NCBI GenBank assembly: GCA_015680685.1
Contig: MNCI01008022.1
Span: 1-64,000 of the forward strand
Source of the DNA: Gnetum montanum
Lineage: Eukaryota > Streptophyta > Gnetopsida > Gnetales > Gnetaceae
Length of the DNA: 64,000 nucleotides
Direction: 5' to 3'
Positions 23,501 to 34,860 of the stretch are shown here, one piece after another. A program made the translations under genes and the position numbers. A model generated the notes under the pieces. It worked only from the letters and a program-made list of their open reading frames with translations, searched no databases and had not been told where the DNA came from. Within the stretch, counting starts at the first letter, position 1; each line of letters starts with the position of its first letter.

Positions 23501-26500
23501 AAGAAGACTGAGAAAGAGTTAGGATCTAGTTTCCTAAAGAGGAATAGAAGATCCAAAGTAAAGTGTCAGCTATCTAGTTTCTTGAAGATGAAGAATTGAT
23601 CACAGTAAATGTTACAATGCTAAAGAAAAAGCTATGACTAACAGTAGCAAGCAACATGAGGCTGTATGAAGATTACGAGTTAGCCAAGGAAGAAAAACTC
23701 AGTGTTGAAAAAATCAAATCTTTCACGTAAGACCAACAACTGCCAATAATTTGACATACGTATCTTAAGTATATCTTCAACAAGATGGCTCCTGTCTAAG
23801 AATAATTTGACATACATATCTTAAGTATGTCTTCAACAAGATGGTTCCTGTCTAAGATGTATCACTTATGAACATATTATTTCCTATAACAATTTTGGTT
23901 GAGTTCTCCATCATAAGATCCTTGGGTAATTAGAGTTGTTACTGTGACCTAAAATCAGACTCTAACAATCATATATTTATAATTGTTGTTAAAATTGTAA
24001 TATCTATATTGAACAGAAAACACCACCAGTCTCTACAAGTAATAGTATGCTTACAAGTATAGTATTAGAAACATCATACAAACTACTCTGATATGTTCAA
24101 TTTCATTATATCTCAAACATAGACAACAAAAATGTACCGAGTATTTCACTGTATTAAGCTGTTAGATATTCTTTTTGGCAAATTTGAAATTTATAAAATT
24201 TTAACTCTTTGTTCTATTGAGAGATGTATGTGTTTAGCTTTTGTTACAATGACTTTTAGCTATTTCCTTCTTGAAAATAATATTTCATATGTTTGCTTAT
24301 TGCAGTATATGATGTAACACGTCGTGAGACATTTTTAAATCTGTCTGATGTATGGCTTCGGGAGTTAGATCTTTATTCTACTTATCAGGATTGTATCAAA
24401 ATGGTAGTTGGGAACAAAGTGGACAAGGTAAAATAACAAAAACAAAAAAATTTCCCGTCTCTCTTACTGTTGGTCTTGCATATGATTTTAAATGCATGAT
24501 CTTAACTCATGCATATACCTTATATTTCTGCTATCTAGTAAGAACCTTATTTGATCTTTCTCTCATAGCATTGAGTCACTACCATATGCTTACTATAGCA
24601 TACTTTAGTAAATGTGGTTGCTCTGTCAAGTTTCCTTTCATTGTTATAAAAATGAAACTGAATTTTTACTTATGTTCATTGAGACCTTTTTGTATCTTGG
24701 ATCTATCAGACAAAGAAATTCAAAATTCCTTCAATGGAACTTTTTTAATCCATAATTCAGCATTGCTAACTAGAATTGAACCTCTGACCTGGGGTTTTTA
24801 TGCCAAGGCTCTTACCACTAAGCTAACAATGATATTTTTAAGACGACAAAAGTTTGGGAAGAAATTGCACAATAGGCTTTTGGAAATTGAGTAATTTGGT
24901 AACATGTTTATTTTTTTGAGCCATAATTTTATTTTTATGTACCCACATGCCTTCGAAAAGATTTGGTTTGAGCTTTGAGAAATCAAATTTTACTTTTATT
25001 TACTCGCCTTAGAAAAGATTTGGTTTGAGCTTTGAGAAATCAAATTTTATTTTTATTTACTTGCCTTAGAAAAGATTTGGTTTGAATTTTGAGACATTTG
25101 AGGGCAATGGTTTTGTAAACAAGATCAGTAGCTACTTGCCAAATTCTTTTATATCATAGGCTTATATGGTTTGGTACACAAACTTTCCCCTGTTGTTCAG
25201 TTATCATTTGGGCAATGGCAAGGTATTATGGCATAAAGCATAATGGTAGAAGGATACAGAATATGCACTACAAATTATTTTGAAAATGACATCCTGATTG
25301 AGCATGGCATAGGGTGGATTTTGAGATCATCTAGTGCTTTGCTATGATATGTTTAAATTAGAGTAGTTATGAGTAATATTTTGACATTTTTTATCTAATG
25401 AAATGTGTTCAAATTGAAATTAAGTGCTCTATGCTGCAGTCAAAAGAAGGGGTGACTTTTGCAATGTTCCAGTTAACATAAGCAAACAAGTATTTAAATG
25501 ATTAGAAGGACAACTACCCTTGAATATCTTCCCGCAGTTCTTTCACCAACATTTTAATGAGCTGTTTTAATGCTGATTGATCCAATTGAAATTGAAGAGA
25601 AACTGTGTTTCTTGACAAACTATTAATTTTTGTTTATAATTTTTAAATTGAGTATTTCTAAACTACATTTATTACCGCCAATTATTTATATTATGTAATG
25701 GTTTTGATCTGTCAAAATTGATACTACATCTAGTTATTGTATAACAGGAGAAGGAACGAACTGTCAGTAAAGCTGAAGGTATTCAATTCTCAAGGGAGAA
25801 TAACTGTATTTACCTTGAATGTAGTGCAAAGACATCTGTCAATGTGGATCATTGTTTTGAGGAGCTTGCTTTGAAGGTAATTTTTAATAGCTGTAGTGTA
25901 AGTATCCTTTGGAATAGTCTTAAACAGTTGTTTAGATGAAGCTTTCCAATGGCAATGTTTTGTTAACAAAAGGTAGAAATAAAAAGTTTAGAAAGAGTAG
26001 AGTTCTCTTCCAAAACTATATACACTGGTTTTTATTGTAAACTTTTTTTTTCTTTTGTTTTTGTCTAAAAAAGTTACAAAGAAGATTTTAACAATGAAGT
26101 GTTAGCTTAGTGGTAAGAGTCTTGGCTTGGTAACACTAGGTCACATGTTCAATTCCATGGGACTGCACTAAGTTATAAATTTTAAAAAATAAATTTTGTA
26201 AAATAATTTTGAAACCAATCTGATAGATCCAAACGGTCTCAGTGAATGGAAATAAAGGGTTTCAGTTTCAGAAATTCAACCCCAATGAATTATATTGAAA
26301 TATACAAGAATTTTATTAAAAATGCCGAAGATAAATTTTGTTTCATGGATGTAATAAATAACTTCAATTGTAGTTTCATTAACAAAGTTTTTGAAGTACG
26401 AGAAATTTCATGAGATCTTATCACAAAATCACCCAATACTAAGATAAACCACAGCTAAATTTAGTACCCTTATGTTACCTACTAGTCTACCCTGTTCAAA

Positions 26501-28040
26501 GGCTTGAGTAGCCTAGTATATGCTATGTTAGACCGTCTTGCTAACGTTTTACAGTCAATCTATAAGGTACGTTTTTTCCAAATTTTTAAAGTATACTGAA
26601 CATTATCAATCAACCCTCATCGAGTTTTGTTTCTTCTAGTTATCTATAGTTGAAATTTTTACTTTCTTGCTACCTGAAAGAAATGCATAAACTTTAGAAG
26701 TAGGATCCATCATTTTCCAACATAGAGCTTCCATGTTGATTACTGTGTAAATTATTTTCCATTACTGATAAAATTATCTTGCATCCATGTCCCTTACATA
26801 TATCTGAAACACTAATAATATACGATTATTCTAAAATAGTTCATTTGATTTCAATATTTTATCTTCATCACTTTCAGTCTCATCATATTGTTATTCGTAA
26901 TCATCTGTGCTCACTTTACCAAAATGTCATATTTAAATAATTCATTTATTAAAAAGTCCAAGTCTAACACATTACAATGGATGATGGATTCTGTCTTAAT
27001 CCAAGAGGTGAATTTCCTCGACACTTCAGAGATTTTGCCAGAGATGTTCTAGTTTTTTTGAACAACTGCTAATAGTATCCATATGTATGACAACAAATAT
27101 ATTTGAGTAGACTAGAGAAAACTTCAATTTAATTGTAATCCATTAGTTTAGTTAATAAGCTTAGCTCTCCAGCGCACCAATCTTTAACTCTTCAAAACTC
27201 CAGTCCATAATTCTTTTCTGTCTTCCAAGAAATAATGGTAAAATGAAATATTTACTTGAGAGACTGACTTATTTAAATTTTAAAAATGTAATTTTATTAT
27301 CCTCCTTGGGATCAAACCCATGACTTGCAAATTACCAGTTGTATGCTAAACTCAAGTGAGCTATGTCTCACTGTCCTTCTAAGCCTGATACCTCAGAAAA
27401 ATTTTGTATAACACCTTAAGGCTTTGAATGCATCCTTTTTTAGCTTGCAAGAAGATGAATGTTTCATTAACATTTGTGCATTAGTAAAAATAGCTTCTTT
27501 TATCACACAACTGTGTAAAGAGACAAATACATCAACAGACACGTCTCTCTCAACAACATTGTTTGTTTATTCATGTAAACCATGATATGGTTATACATCT
27601 CTTAACTAAAACTGTGAGCATTGATGTTGATAATAATGACAATTCTCAACAGTCCATCGATCAATGGAGAAACATGCAAGAAATAATATGTTCTAGTATA
27701 AAACAGAGGAGTAGTTCCCTGTTTACTATGCTTATTCACTTGTGATGTTTAAAGAATTCGCTTTCCTTCATGTGCATATCAATGCAAATTGCATTTGAAG
27801 ACTCTGAAGTGTTAAGAAGTGAAATGATATGATGTGAATCATAAATGGGTAATTGATTTTGGTTTGCCTTAAAGGTGAAACCTTGTACTTGTGTTTCTGG
27901 CTGAGTATACAATTCTGTTTAATTAACAAATTGCTTTTCAGATTATGCAGACTTCAAGCTTGGTTACAAATAGTACAAGGGCTACCCGAGGAACTTTATC
28001 CAAGCCGGAGCAATTAGATCACGCTTGCCTGTATTGTTAG
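17516..28040 (+). CDS. RABC: RABC/Rab18-type small GTPase, six exons
   Basis: Coding exons: 17516-17660, 18566-18634, 19431-19496, 24306-24427, 25748-25876 and 27942-28040 (630 nt, 209 residues), all with GT-AG introns and matching phases. Rab signatures: P-loop GDSGVGKSS (23-31), switch I Thr47 in PPTIG, WDTAGQERF (69-77), NKVD (130-133), ECSAK (158-162). FTSN.FDDL and LDLYST.QDCIK point to plant RABC, the Rab18 class, which acts on membrane traffic at the ER, lipid droplets or Golgi side. The length is normal for the family. The C-terminus, after a short Ser/Thr-rich linker, is CLYC instead of the CC-type tail usual in plant Rabs; it can be read as a CaaX box (human Rab18 also has one) or as a two-cysteine tail. 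The start is the first ATG after the probable leader acceptor at 17382. No disruption seen, so the gene looks functional. Confidence 0.92.
17661..19430 (+). other. RABC introns 1 and 2 with exon 2 between them
   Basis: Intron 1 is 17661-18565 and intron 2 is 18635-19430, both GT-AG and AT-rich. No gene or clear repeat inside. Confidence 0.75.
21303..21520 (+). repeat. SINE-like repeat, copy 2, in RABC intron 3
   Basis: Shares ordered blocks with 2670-2840. Here the head is longer: CACTTGGAGTGATGGTAGG resembles box A and GGGTTTGAGCTTGG resembles box B. Same orientation as the host gene. Confidence 0.5.
23745..23856 (+). repeat. Tandem duplication, 2 x 56 bp, RABC intron 3
   Basis: Units 23745-23800 and 23801-23856 both run from AATAATTTGACATAC to CCTGTCTAAG and differ at three or four bases. 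Confidence 0.85.
24690..24830 (-). repeat. tRNA-derived SINE, antisense, RABC intron 4
   Basis: On the minus strand TAGCTTAGTGGTAAGAG (box A, 24825 leftward) and GAGGTTCAATTC (box B, 24783-24773) are followed by a body with CTGATAGATCCAA and GGTCTCA. Head and body match the plus-strand copy at 26098-26290, so this is a real family and not a lone tRNA relic. Confidence 0.7.
24949..25098 (+). repeat. Tandem repeat, about 2.6 x 57 bp, RABC intron 4
   Basis: Units start at 24949, 25006 and 25063, each opening GCCTT-GAAAAGATTTGG; the third is cut short. Few differences between copies. Confidence 0.85.
26098..26290 (+). repeat. tRNA-derived SINE, sense, RABC intron 5
   Basis: Box A TAGCTTAGTGG (26103-26113) fits the Pol III consensus; box B GTTCAATTCC (26147-26156) lies 33 bp on. 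The body shares CTGATAGATCCAA and CGGTCTCAGTGAA with the copy in intron 4. Confidence 0.7.
27298..27385 (-). repeat. tRNA-like SINE head, antisense, RABC intron 5
   Basis: The minus strand reads ATAGCTCACTTGAG, AGCATACAACTGGTAA and then GGGTTTGATCCC (box B). This is a different head from the two SINEs above. No body identified. Confidence 0.45.
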
Positions 28041-28383
28041 GGTCTCTATGTATTTTAAACTTCATCCCTGGTAAAAATTATAATAAATTTGACATGGATA
28101 TCTCTGACATGCTGCAATGTACGTTTTTTACTTCGTTGTTACCGGAATTTAATTGGTACATTTAATTTGCAGTCATCACAAATGAAATGTTGGTTCCGTC
28201 ATAGGTAATGTTTTGTGGGAATAATACAGTCCAAGAGATTTCATAACAAAGTTTTTTGCTATTTTGAATGTAGTTACGGTTTTTTTAAATAAGTGAAATG
28301 AAAATTTATTAATGCAAAGGATTGTATGAGTTCAGTTTTCCATTTCACGGGCAACTTTAATTAACGAGGATCATGTCAAGCAG

Positions 28384-28389
28384 AATAAA
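28384..28389 (+). terminator. Possible poly(A) signal of RABC
   Basis: AATAAA 344 bp after the stop codon. Another AATAAA-like site lies near 28080. Choice uncertain without transcripts. Confidence 0.3.
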
Positions 28390-28953
28390 AAGTAATTCAT
28401 TCTTATGTAAAGATTTATATTATGACTTTTGTGGCCTATCACTTGTACTAAACATAATTTAAGGGTTGTGACTCATGATAGAATCTCATCATTGTGATTA
28501 TTGAATTCATGAAATACTCGCAAAGGTGGCTTGCCATAGAATCACTTCTTGGTGGGCTCTTCATGAAATTTTTCATAGACTATGAATCTTGGGATGGTTG
28601 AATTATGAAAAATTTCTTTTGTACTTTTGTGTTGTCTCCACCACTCAACTTTAATATTGTACACCCTAATTTACTTCATGGGTAAAGCTCAAACGTTCCA
28701 TCTACTACTTGTGAATTTTACTTTTTTTTTTTTTTTTTTGAGAAGCTTGTGAATCTTATTTATGAATTCTCCTCTTCTTATAAATTGGCTTATGGATTCA
28801 TATAACTAATCATTGATTTGTGTTTACCTCTTTTCTTAATCCTCTTTAAATGTTTTTCTTCTCTTTATCAATAATGACTATTGTCACTTACCATGTTGAC
28901 ATTTATGAATTATATTATTGTAGATTGATATAACTATGTACAAACCATCACAT
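28390..28953. other. Downstream flank of RABC
   Basis: AT-rich, with a poly(T) run at about 28722-28739. No gene found. Confidence 0.45.
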
Positions 28954-29636
28954 TGTGAGGAAGATAGCACCAACATTTAATATTTGGCATATACTACCTC
29001 ATTATAAAGATGTACCTATTCAAGGTACATATGATATAGAGTAATTCTAAAAACAAAAATAATGGGATGCATGATGAGGAAGAATCCCAAAATCAAGGGA
29101 TTAGTCAAAGGCTAATTCGGGGATATGGTTATGAGAATTTATGTATAGGTGTGAAACAATGTTAATAGAATGCTATATTTCACTACTTGATTTGGTTTGT
29201 TTGGTGGTATGAAACAACTTCACATTTCTTTACATACTTTGTTAGTTCATCATGGGGTCTCATGAGTTGGCCAAGAATGGCTTTGCAAAACTTAGCAGTT
29301 GAGTAACTTACTATGTCTCATCAACAAACCTTCAGTTTACAAAAAACAACTCAATTTAATAATCCTCTTCTTTGACAAACAACCAAAAATAATTTGAGCT
29401 TCACAAATAGACTACGTTGACTATATAAAGAGATTTGTGAGTTTTGAAACATTATCAGTATGATTGGATAGACTAGCAATAAACATTGGTACCCCACTAA
29501 AAGTTTGAATGCTTGAATGACAACCCTCAACTTGGAGCCTTGGACTTGCTACATAGTGGAAAAAGGAGGGGAGGGATCAACGACTCCTCAAGGCCTATCA
29601 TGTGATTGAGAAACACGTCCACTTGGTGTGCTCTCA
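28954..29636 (+). repeat. 5' LTR of a Ty1/copia relic (element F)
   Basis: Starts TGTGAGGAAGATAG and probably ends CTCTCA at 29636, just before a copia-type primer site. The first 250 bp match LTR pieces at 38617 and 38927. Its internal region is cut by element C at 29943 and resumes right of C near 38250. Confidence 0.65.
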
Positions 29637-29647
29637 ATTCTTTTGCT

Positions 29648-29660
29648 TGGTATCAGAAGC
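29648..29660 (+). other. Primer binding site of element F (initiator tRNA-Met type)
   Basis: TGGTATCAGAAGC differs by one base insertion from the copia primer site TGGTATCAGAGC. Confidence 0.7.
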
Positions 29661-29942
29661 AAGGGTTTATATAATTTTTTTCTTAAAAACTTAGATATTT
29701 GTAAAAGGATGACCTAGAAATGAAGAAGGCACCTAACCCCTATTCCTTGTTGTAGCTTTAACCTTCAAAAGTATGAGGTATGTTTTAATTATTTTTAAAA
29801 AATTGTTCCAAAAAAAAAATAAAGAAAGAAAGGAAACTTAGGCATTTACCAAATAAAGTTGAGGACATGACCTCAAGGCTATAATAAAAATTTGTCTATA
29901 ATAAGTCATGATGTATAACCTATTTAATGCAGCTTTAGATAG
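29661..29942 (+). other. Start of the internal region of element F
   Basis: About 280 bp of broken sequence between the primer site and the insertion point of element C. No recognisable gag. GATAG at 29938-29942 is the target duplication of C. Confidence 0.45.
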
Positions 29943-30817
29943 TGATGAGTGGCGAGGTACCCCTACACTCAACCATACGAATACAAGCATTCACGCACGA
30001 TCTGATCGAACTCCGTAGACGGGCTAATTGTGGTATTTAGATAGTTACACGTTGATCGCAGTTCATTGTCTTTCCACCTAGACTAGTATTTGCTTTGTCA
30101 CGTATGGTTTAGTCAAGAGTGAGGTGTATGATGTGGTCCTAAACTAGTGCTACTCCTAGAGACAATCGAAAATAACTTTGATTAAGCTAAGAGGGAATGG
30201 GAGAAGAGAATCTAAGCTAGCCCAAGTGCAATGACATCTGTCCTTAATCATCCGTACACATCTTGGACCTCGTGTACTACTACTAGGATTACCAAGTGCA
30301 TGTCCTAGGTACACTACTAGGATACCAAGTAGTCACACTTAAATGCTCGTGATTAAGTCGTACTCATTCCACATTAATAACATGAACTATAAATGACAAG
30401 AAAGCAAATATTAACTAAAGGAAACAGTAAATAACAATTAACAATTGAAGTAATTAAGAGCTAAGTGGATGCTGCAATGATGAAGTAATCTCGATCTTTA
30501 TTGTCAGTCATGTGTGTGTCCAAGTATGTCACACTTGAATAAAGGTTCCGTACAATTACAATCATCACATTGCGGGCATGCACTGGGGAAAGGGTTGAGA
30601 TGAATTAGAAATGAATAAAAAGACTCTACTTCTATACTTACTCTAACACTAAAATTGACTCTTTTTTGTGCGCCCAAATGTGGTATTTATAGGCTTACAT
30701 AGGAACCACAATATCGCATATCCGATATCGTTAGCCAGGCCGCAATATTGCGTACTCAATATCATGGATCTAATATCGCGGGTTCGATATCGGAGCCTAA
30801 CAAATCATGGTTCATCA
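29943..30817 (-). repeat. 3' LTR of element C
   Basis: 875 bp. On the minus strand it starts TGATGAACCATGATTTG and ends GCCACTCATCA. The internal-side end and R/U5 part align with the B LTRs; the U3 part differs more. Confidence 0.85.
30684..30795 (-). promoter_or_regulatory. Palindrome array and TATA box in the 3' LTR of C
   Basis: Minus-strand units of CGATATCG / CAATATCGCG / GATATCGG lie upstream of TATAAATACCA (30691-30684). Confidence 0.55.
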
Positions 30818-30827
30818 TACCCCCATG
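30818..30827 (-). other. Polypurine tract of element C
   Basis: The minus strand reads CATGGGGGTA next to the LTR start, with TTTTCATTCAGT before it, as in element B. Confidence 0.75.
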
Positions 30828-30997
30828 ACTGAATGAAAACTTGTCCTTGAGTTGAACAAAATGAGAACATGCCCAATTGATTACACAGTGGATAGGTATG
30901 GGATTATTGACTGACTAGGAATTTATTCATGCCATAGTGGAGAATTGAATACAAAAAAATTGGGACATAGACACAAAACTACAGAATTTATTGAAAC

Positions 30998-33775
30998 TCA
31001 TCTGGTTCCTGGTGGTGGTGGTTCCTCCATGGGTCTCTTCCCCTTGTCTTGTGCTCCAAGTTTTGGAAGTTGATGGCTCTGAAGAAGTGCCTGGAGCTTT
31101 TCCTCTTCGGTTTGGGGGTCCTATGTCGTCCATGTTGATGCTCCAATATTTGATAGAGTCGACACCTCCCATGGACATGATAGTTGCGGGAACATCTGAT
31201 TGGCCTTGACATACCAAGCCCCAAACAGCCGTCGTTCCTCTTCATAAGCTCTGGCTTTGTCCTTGTATTCTTGGTAATCCATAAGTCGTCAAGCCAAGTC
31301 TGCTGGGACATATTTTTGTCTTTGGTAGCTAGCCTTGACCACCTCTAACTCAAAATTTACAACTTCTAATTTTTGCAACGTCGTCTTATGCTCAACAAAT
31401 TTGATTTCATATTTTGCATAGGTGGTTGCTACCTACTTCTCTAGCTTTATTCTTGGGTGTCTTGCTGTTAGCATGGCTAAATTGACATACCGCAGGTTTG
31501 CCAATTCCATGTACTCTGTAAGATCTTGTATCTACAGGTCCCGACTTTTGAGTTCTGCTTGGTGGGTGAATGCATAGGTGTCCAATATGGCCTACCAATC
31601 AACGTGTTGAGCACTGAAGGTGTTAATGTGAGCTTGGGCCATATGGATCTCTTTTGCAATGACTTGCTTATACATCCCCACTTGATCCCTGAAGTGTTCC
31701 TTCATCTTTTCATGTCACTTGACCTTCTTTTACCACGCACTTATTTCAATTGCTGTCTTTTGATGGATTGCGTGCACCTCCTCCATTGAAAGGGTTTAAT
31801 TTTCTCTGGCCAAGCAATTTATGTCTTGGTTGATCCTGACTAATTGTTCTCGCAACTGCTGAAAATTTTCTTTGAGAACATTCTTTTATTTTTCCACAGT
31901 GGTCAACCGAAGATTGTTTGCAGCAAGCTATTTATTCTCCTCTTGCAAGGTCTTGAGTGCTTTGGCATGCGCATATGTCTGTGCTTGTGCCTTGGAAGCA
32001 TCCCAATTGGCCTTCTCTTTTTCCTCCACCACAGTTTTATTCTCCACCGATAATTTATTAAGTTTCTCTGTCCTGAAAGACTCTAGCTAGTCTGCGGGGA
32101 TAAATTGAGATGGATCCCATTTTGTAGCTTGCAGGGTGACAAACTTTGCTTGGAGTCTTTCCAACTCTTCCTTTGCATGCTCAGCCCTGATCTTTGCCAT
32201 GACCAGCTTTCCTTTGGTGGAGATGAAGTCTGATTGAGTTGCTGTGACATCTTGTGGGATGTCAAACAAGGACGTCATCACCTGTCTTGTCTGCAGTAAC
32301 CAATTAAGAACATCCTCATGCTTCGTAGGAGTCATCAAGGGATCGACCAAAGTTTGAGCATCATGTGCTCCCATAAAGTCTGCTAGTGGCAAAATAGGGA
32401 TATTGAATAATTCCTTGATATGATCTATGACCACTTCTGCTGCTCCCACTACATCTTGGTGCTGCATGACCACGACTATGGCACCTTCACTAGTTTCCAG
32501 TTGCACCTGAAAGGATGCAGCGTTTCTTGAGATCTGTTGCGACCAGTGTGATCCCCCTCCTATTTGGATTGACACCTCACCCTGTGCATAATCAATGGAG
32601 ATTGTGGGTTGTATGGCATCATCAATGACCTGAAAGAGATTAGTGTCATCACAACTTCTCAAGCTGATCGTCTCAGCGATGGCCCTGAGATGGCTCATCG
32701 ACAATCAATAATCTTGTGGCAGTGACAGCAATTGGTCTTGTTGGCTTGTGCTAGGCCCTACTTATTGTTGTTGACTAGGCCTTGTGCTTTGAAGTTGGCT
32801 AGGCCCTGTAGTTTGAGTTGCAGTGGGCCCCACCATCTATTCTTGTTCTAGCTCCAATGTCTCACCAGCACTTTTCCTTGGGGCTGGTGGCTTCAACAAT
32901 TTAGCAAATGAAGCATTTTGGGCTCTTCTAGAGATGTTATTGGTGTACCCTAGAATTCTAGCACGTTGACACAGCTTCCTGATGAAACAAGGGAAAGGCC
33001 CTGTCTTGCATTCCTCAAACCACCTTAGAATCTCCATGAAATACAGATGGGGTAGGTTAGCATTAACCTTGCCCATCAATATAACACTTCCTCTAGCCAC
33101 ATATGTGGAGATTTTGTTCAATCCTTTCATGGGGAAGATGTGATAAGTACTGATCTTGAAATAGATCCTCTCCTCTAGGGTCAACTCTCCATACGCCTTG
33201 TCTTTCTTACCATACGTCCTTTTCAACCAAATTTTTTACGCATCAACATCGAAGCAAGTGGGCACGTGAGCAACTTTTGGCCCTATATTTGAAAGATTTA
33301 ACACTTTTGAAATGGCTTTGGCAAAGAAATCTATAGAAACACCATCAATATCAACTATGGTACCTTCTTTATTGTGCCAAAATTAGCACATCTCTCCCCA
33401 AGTACCAGGCACCACTTTCAGAGAGGATAGGCCATAATGGGGGGACCCTTTGAGCTAGTCCCTAACTACTTCAGGAGCAAACTCAATGAAAGGTCCAAAG
33501 TTGAGTTCCATGATCACAACTGCTGACGTGGACCTTTCATGGATTGCCTAAACACATTCCAGGGACAACGTGAGATGTTGTCCCTATTTAGGTGCTTCAA
33601 CAGCTCCTCTTTCAACTTGTCCTAATTGCATAGTAACATGAGGCTCTTGATGGATGTTGAATGATTGTGCCTCCTATTCTGTATGTTCCTTGGGAGACGC
33701 CTAGTCTTTGCCTCTCCTTGGTCATTTGGATGCACCTTGAGAGGGTCCTCCTTGCTGTCCACATTTAGGGGCCAT
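30998..33775 (-). pseudogene. ORF2 of element C, homologue of element B ORF2
   Basis: Start ATG at 33775 (MAPKCGQQ), end PPPPGTR-stop at 31000-30998; 2,778 bp against 2,786 in B. It is colinear with B along its length: the MELNFGPFIEFAPEVVRD segment, GKKDKAYGELTLEERIYFKI, VNANLPHLYFMEIL.WFEE, GPSQ linker, MSHLRAIAETISLRSCDD.NLFQV, HIKELFN and then the coiled coil to about 31200. Broken by around ten or more stops. Unknown function; a long conserved accessory protein of a pol-less family. The coiled coil suggests it self-associates or binds a partner. Confidence 0.65.
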
Positions 33776-34276
33776 CTGTAATCACACGGGGCTGACTATT
33801 AGTAAGGTTATTTACAAAACGTGACTTATACCCTTAATTCTTGCCTTTAATGAATTCATTTTTTGTTTCATGTGATCCAAAGTTAGGAAATTTTATGAAA
33901 ATGTCCCCTAAAAGTTTTAATATTAGGCCCAATTTGATTAGGTGGCTTCAAAAATTAATTCTCATGGTATGAGTGAAGAGAGAAAATTGATTTGGCAACG
34001 TGTTTAACAGTTTCTACGGTCATTTACCCTTTATGATATTCTTTAGGTGATGATAAATTTTGGAAAAATTACACGCAACTTGGAGCGTACCCTTCCCCCA
34101 CAACTAAGATGAACACTTTAGGTTCAGATAGGTTCAATTAGAATGGGAATCAGAGCATTAACGAGCCAGTTATAGAAGTTTAAACGATAGGTGCGCAAGC
34201 TAGTAAGTTTGTGGAAGAAAATTTAAACTCCCCTTGCATGAATAGTGTAAAATGATGTTAACATGCATGGAGGGTC
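33776..34276 (-). other. Leader between the internal TATA and ORF2 of element C
   Basis: Non-coding; aligns with 9371-9853 of element B (shared TTACTAAT and CCCCGTGTGATT just before the ATG). Confidence 0.5.
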
Positions 34277-34380
34277 CATATATATAGTTTTTATCAACGT
34301 GATATTGCATACTCGATAGCGTGGACTCGATATCGTGTTGGACCCAATATTGGGTACCCAATATCATGGCCTATTGGAAA
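34277..34380 (-). promoter_or_regulatory. Internal promoter of element C ahead of ORF2
   Basis: On the minus strand ATGATATTGGG, ACCCAATATTGGG and CACGATATCGAG units are followed by CTATATATATGG (about 34286-34277). The place and layout equal those in element B at 9300-9370. Confidence 0.55.
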
Positions 34381-34860
34381 TAGGGTACTTGGTAAAATTA
34401 ATGAATTTCTAAATTTCCAATGCCAAAAATGAAGGATTGGAGGTTAATTGGAAAGGTGCAAGGTAACATTGAATAGACCAGAAGGCACAAAAGGTATAAT
34501 GGGGTAGAATCCGACAATGAAATTCATGAATAGAATGAGGAAAAAGGACATGTGATGGTGCATAGGAACATTTGAACTTAGAAGGACGATAAAGGAAAGA
34601 ATAATGTTGGCAATGCAGTACTTAGAGGGTATAAAACAATGTGATGGTGATGTGCAATGAGTGTAAATTACAAAGGTTACGCAAGTGGATCCTCCCCAAA
34701 GTAAGTTCCTACCTATGATGCCCTTATGTAACCACCCTAAAAATGTCTATAGGTACTAGAAGGGTTAAATGTAATCTACATCGATGCAAAAAAACACACA
34801 CATGTTGATACTACCATAATGAGGTAGGAATTCTATGTGATACAAGACCCAAATTGGGGT
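34381..34860 (-). other. Non-coding block between gag and the internal promoter, element C
   Basis: Counterpart of 8790-9300 in element B. No gene seen. Confidence 0.45.

Larger units (their letters stand above)
19497..24305 (+). other. RABC intron 3 (4.8 kb)
   Basis: Bounded by GTATGTGG and TTGCTTATTGCAG. It holds a SINE-like repeat (21303-21520), a 28-bp direct repeat (20963-20990 and 21012-21039) and a 56-bp tandem duplication (23745-23856). The remainder is AT-rich, with no exon-like open frame of known family. Its length against 0.8-2.1 kb for the other introns suggests growth by old insertions. Confidence 0.7.
24428..25747 (+). other. RABC intron 4
   Basis: 1,320 bp. It contains an antisense SINE (about 24690-24830) and a three-copy 57-bp tandem repeat (24949-25098). 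The rest is AT-rich and unassigned. Confidence 0.75.
25877..27941 (+). other. RABC intron 5
   Basis: 2,065 bp with a sense SINE (26098-26290) and an antisense tRNA-like head (27298-27385). No other recognised content. Confidence 0.7.

Noticed and set aside
24352-24894. 180-codon open frame overlapping RABC exon 4
   Set aside because: It is exon 4 in a wrong frame continuing into the intron; no family resemblance.
26098-26160. tRNA gene candidate
   Set aside because: Box A and box B are present, but no cloverleaf forms and the body matches another SINE copy.
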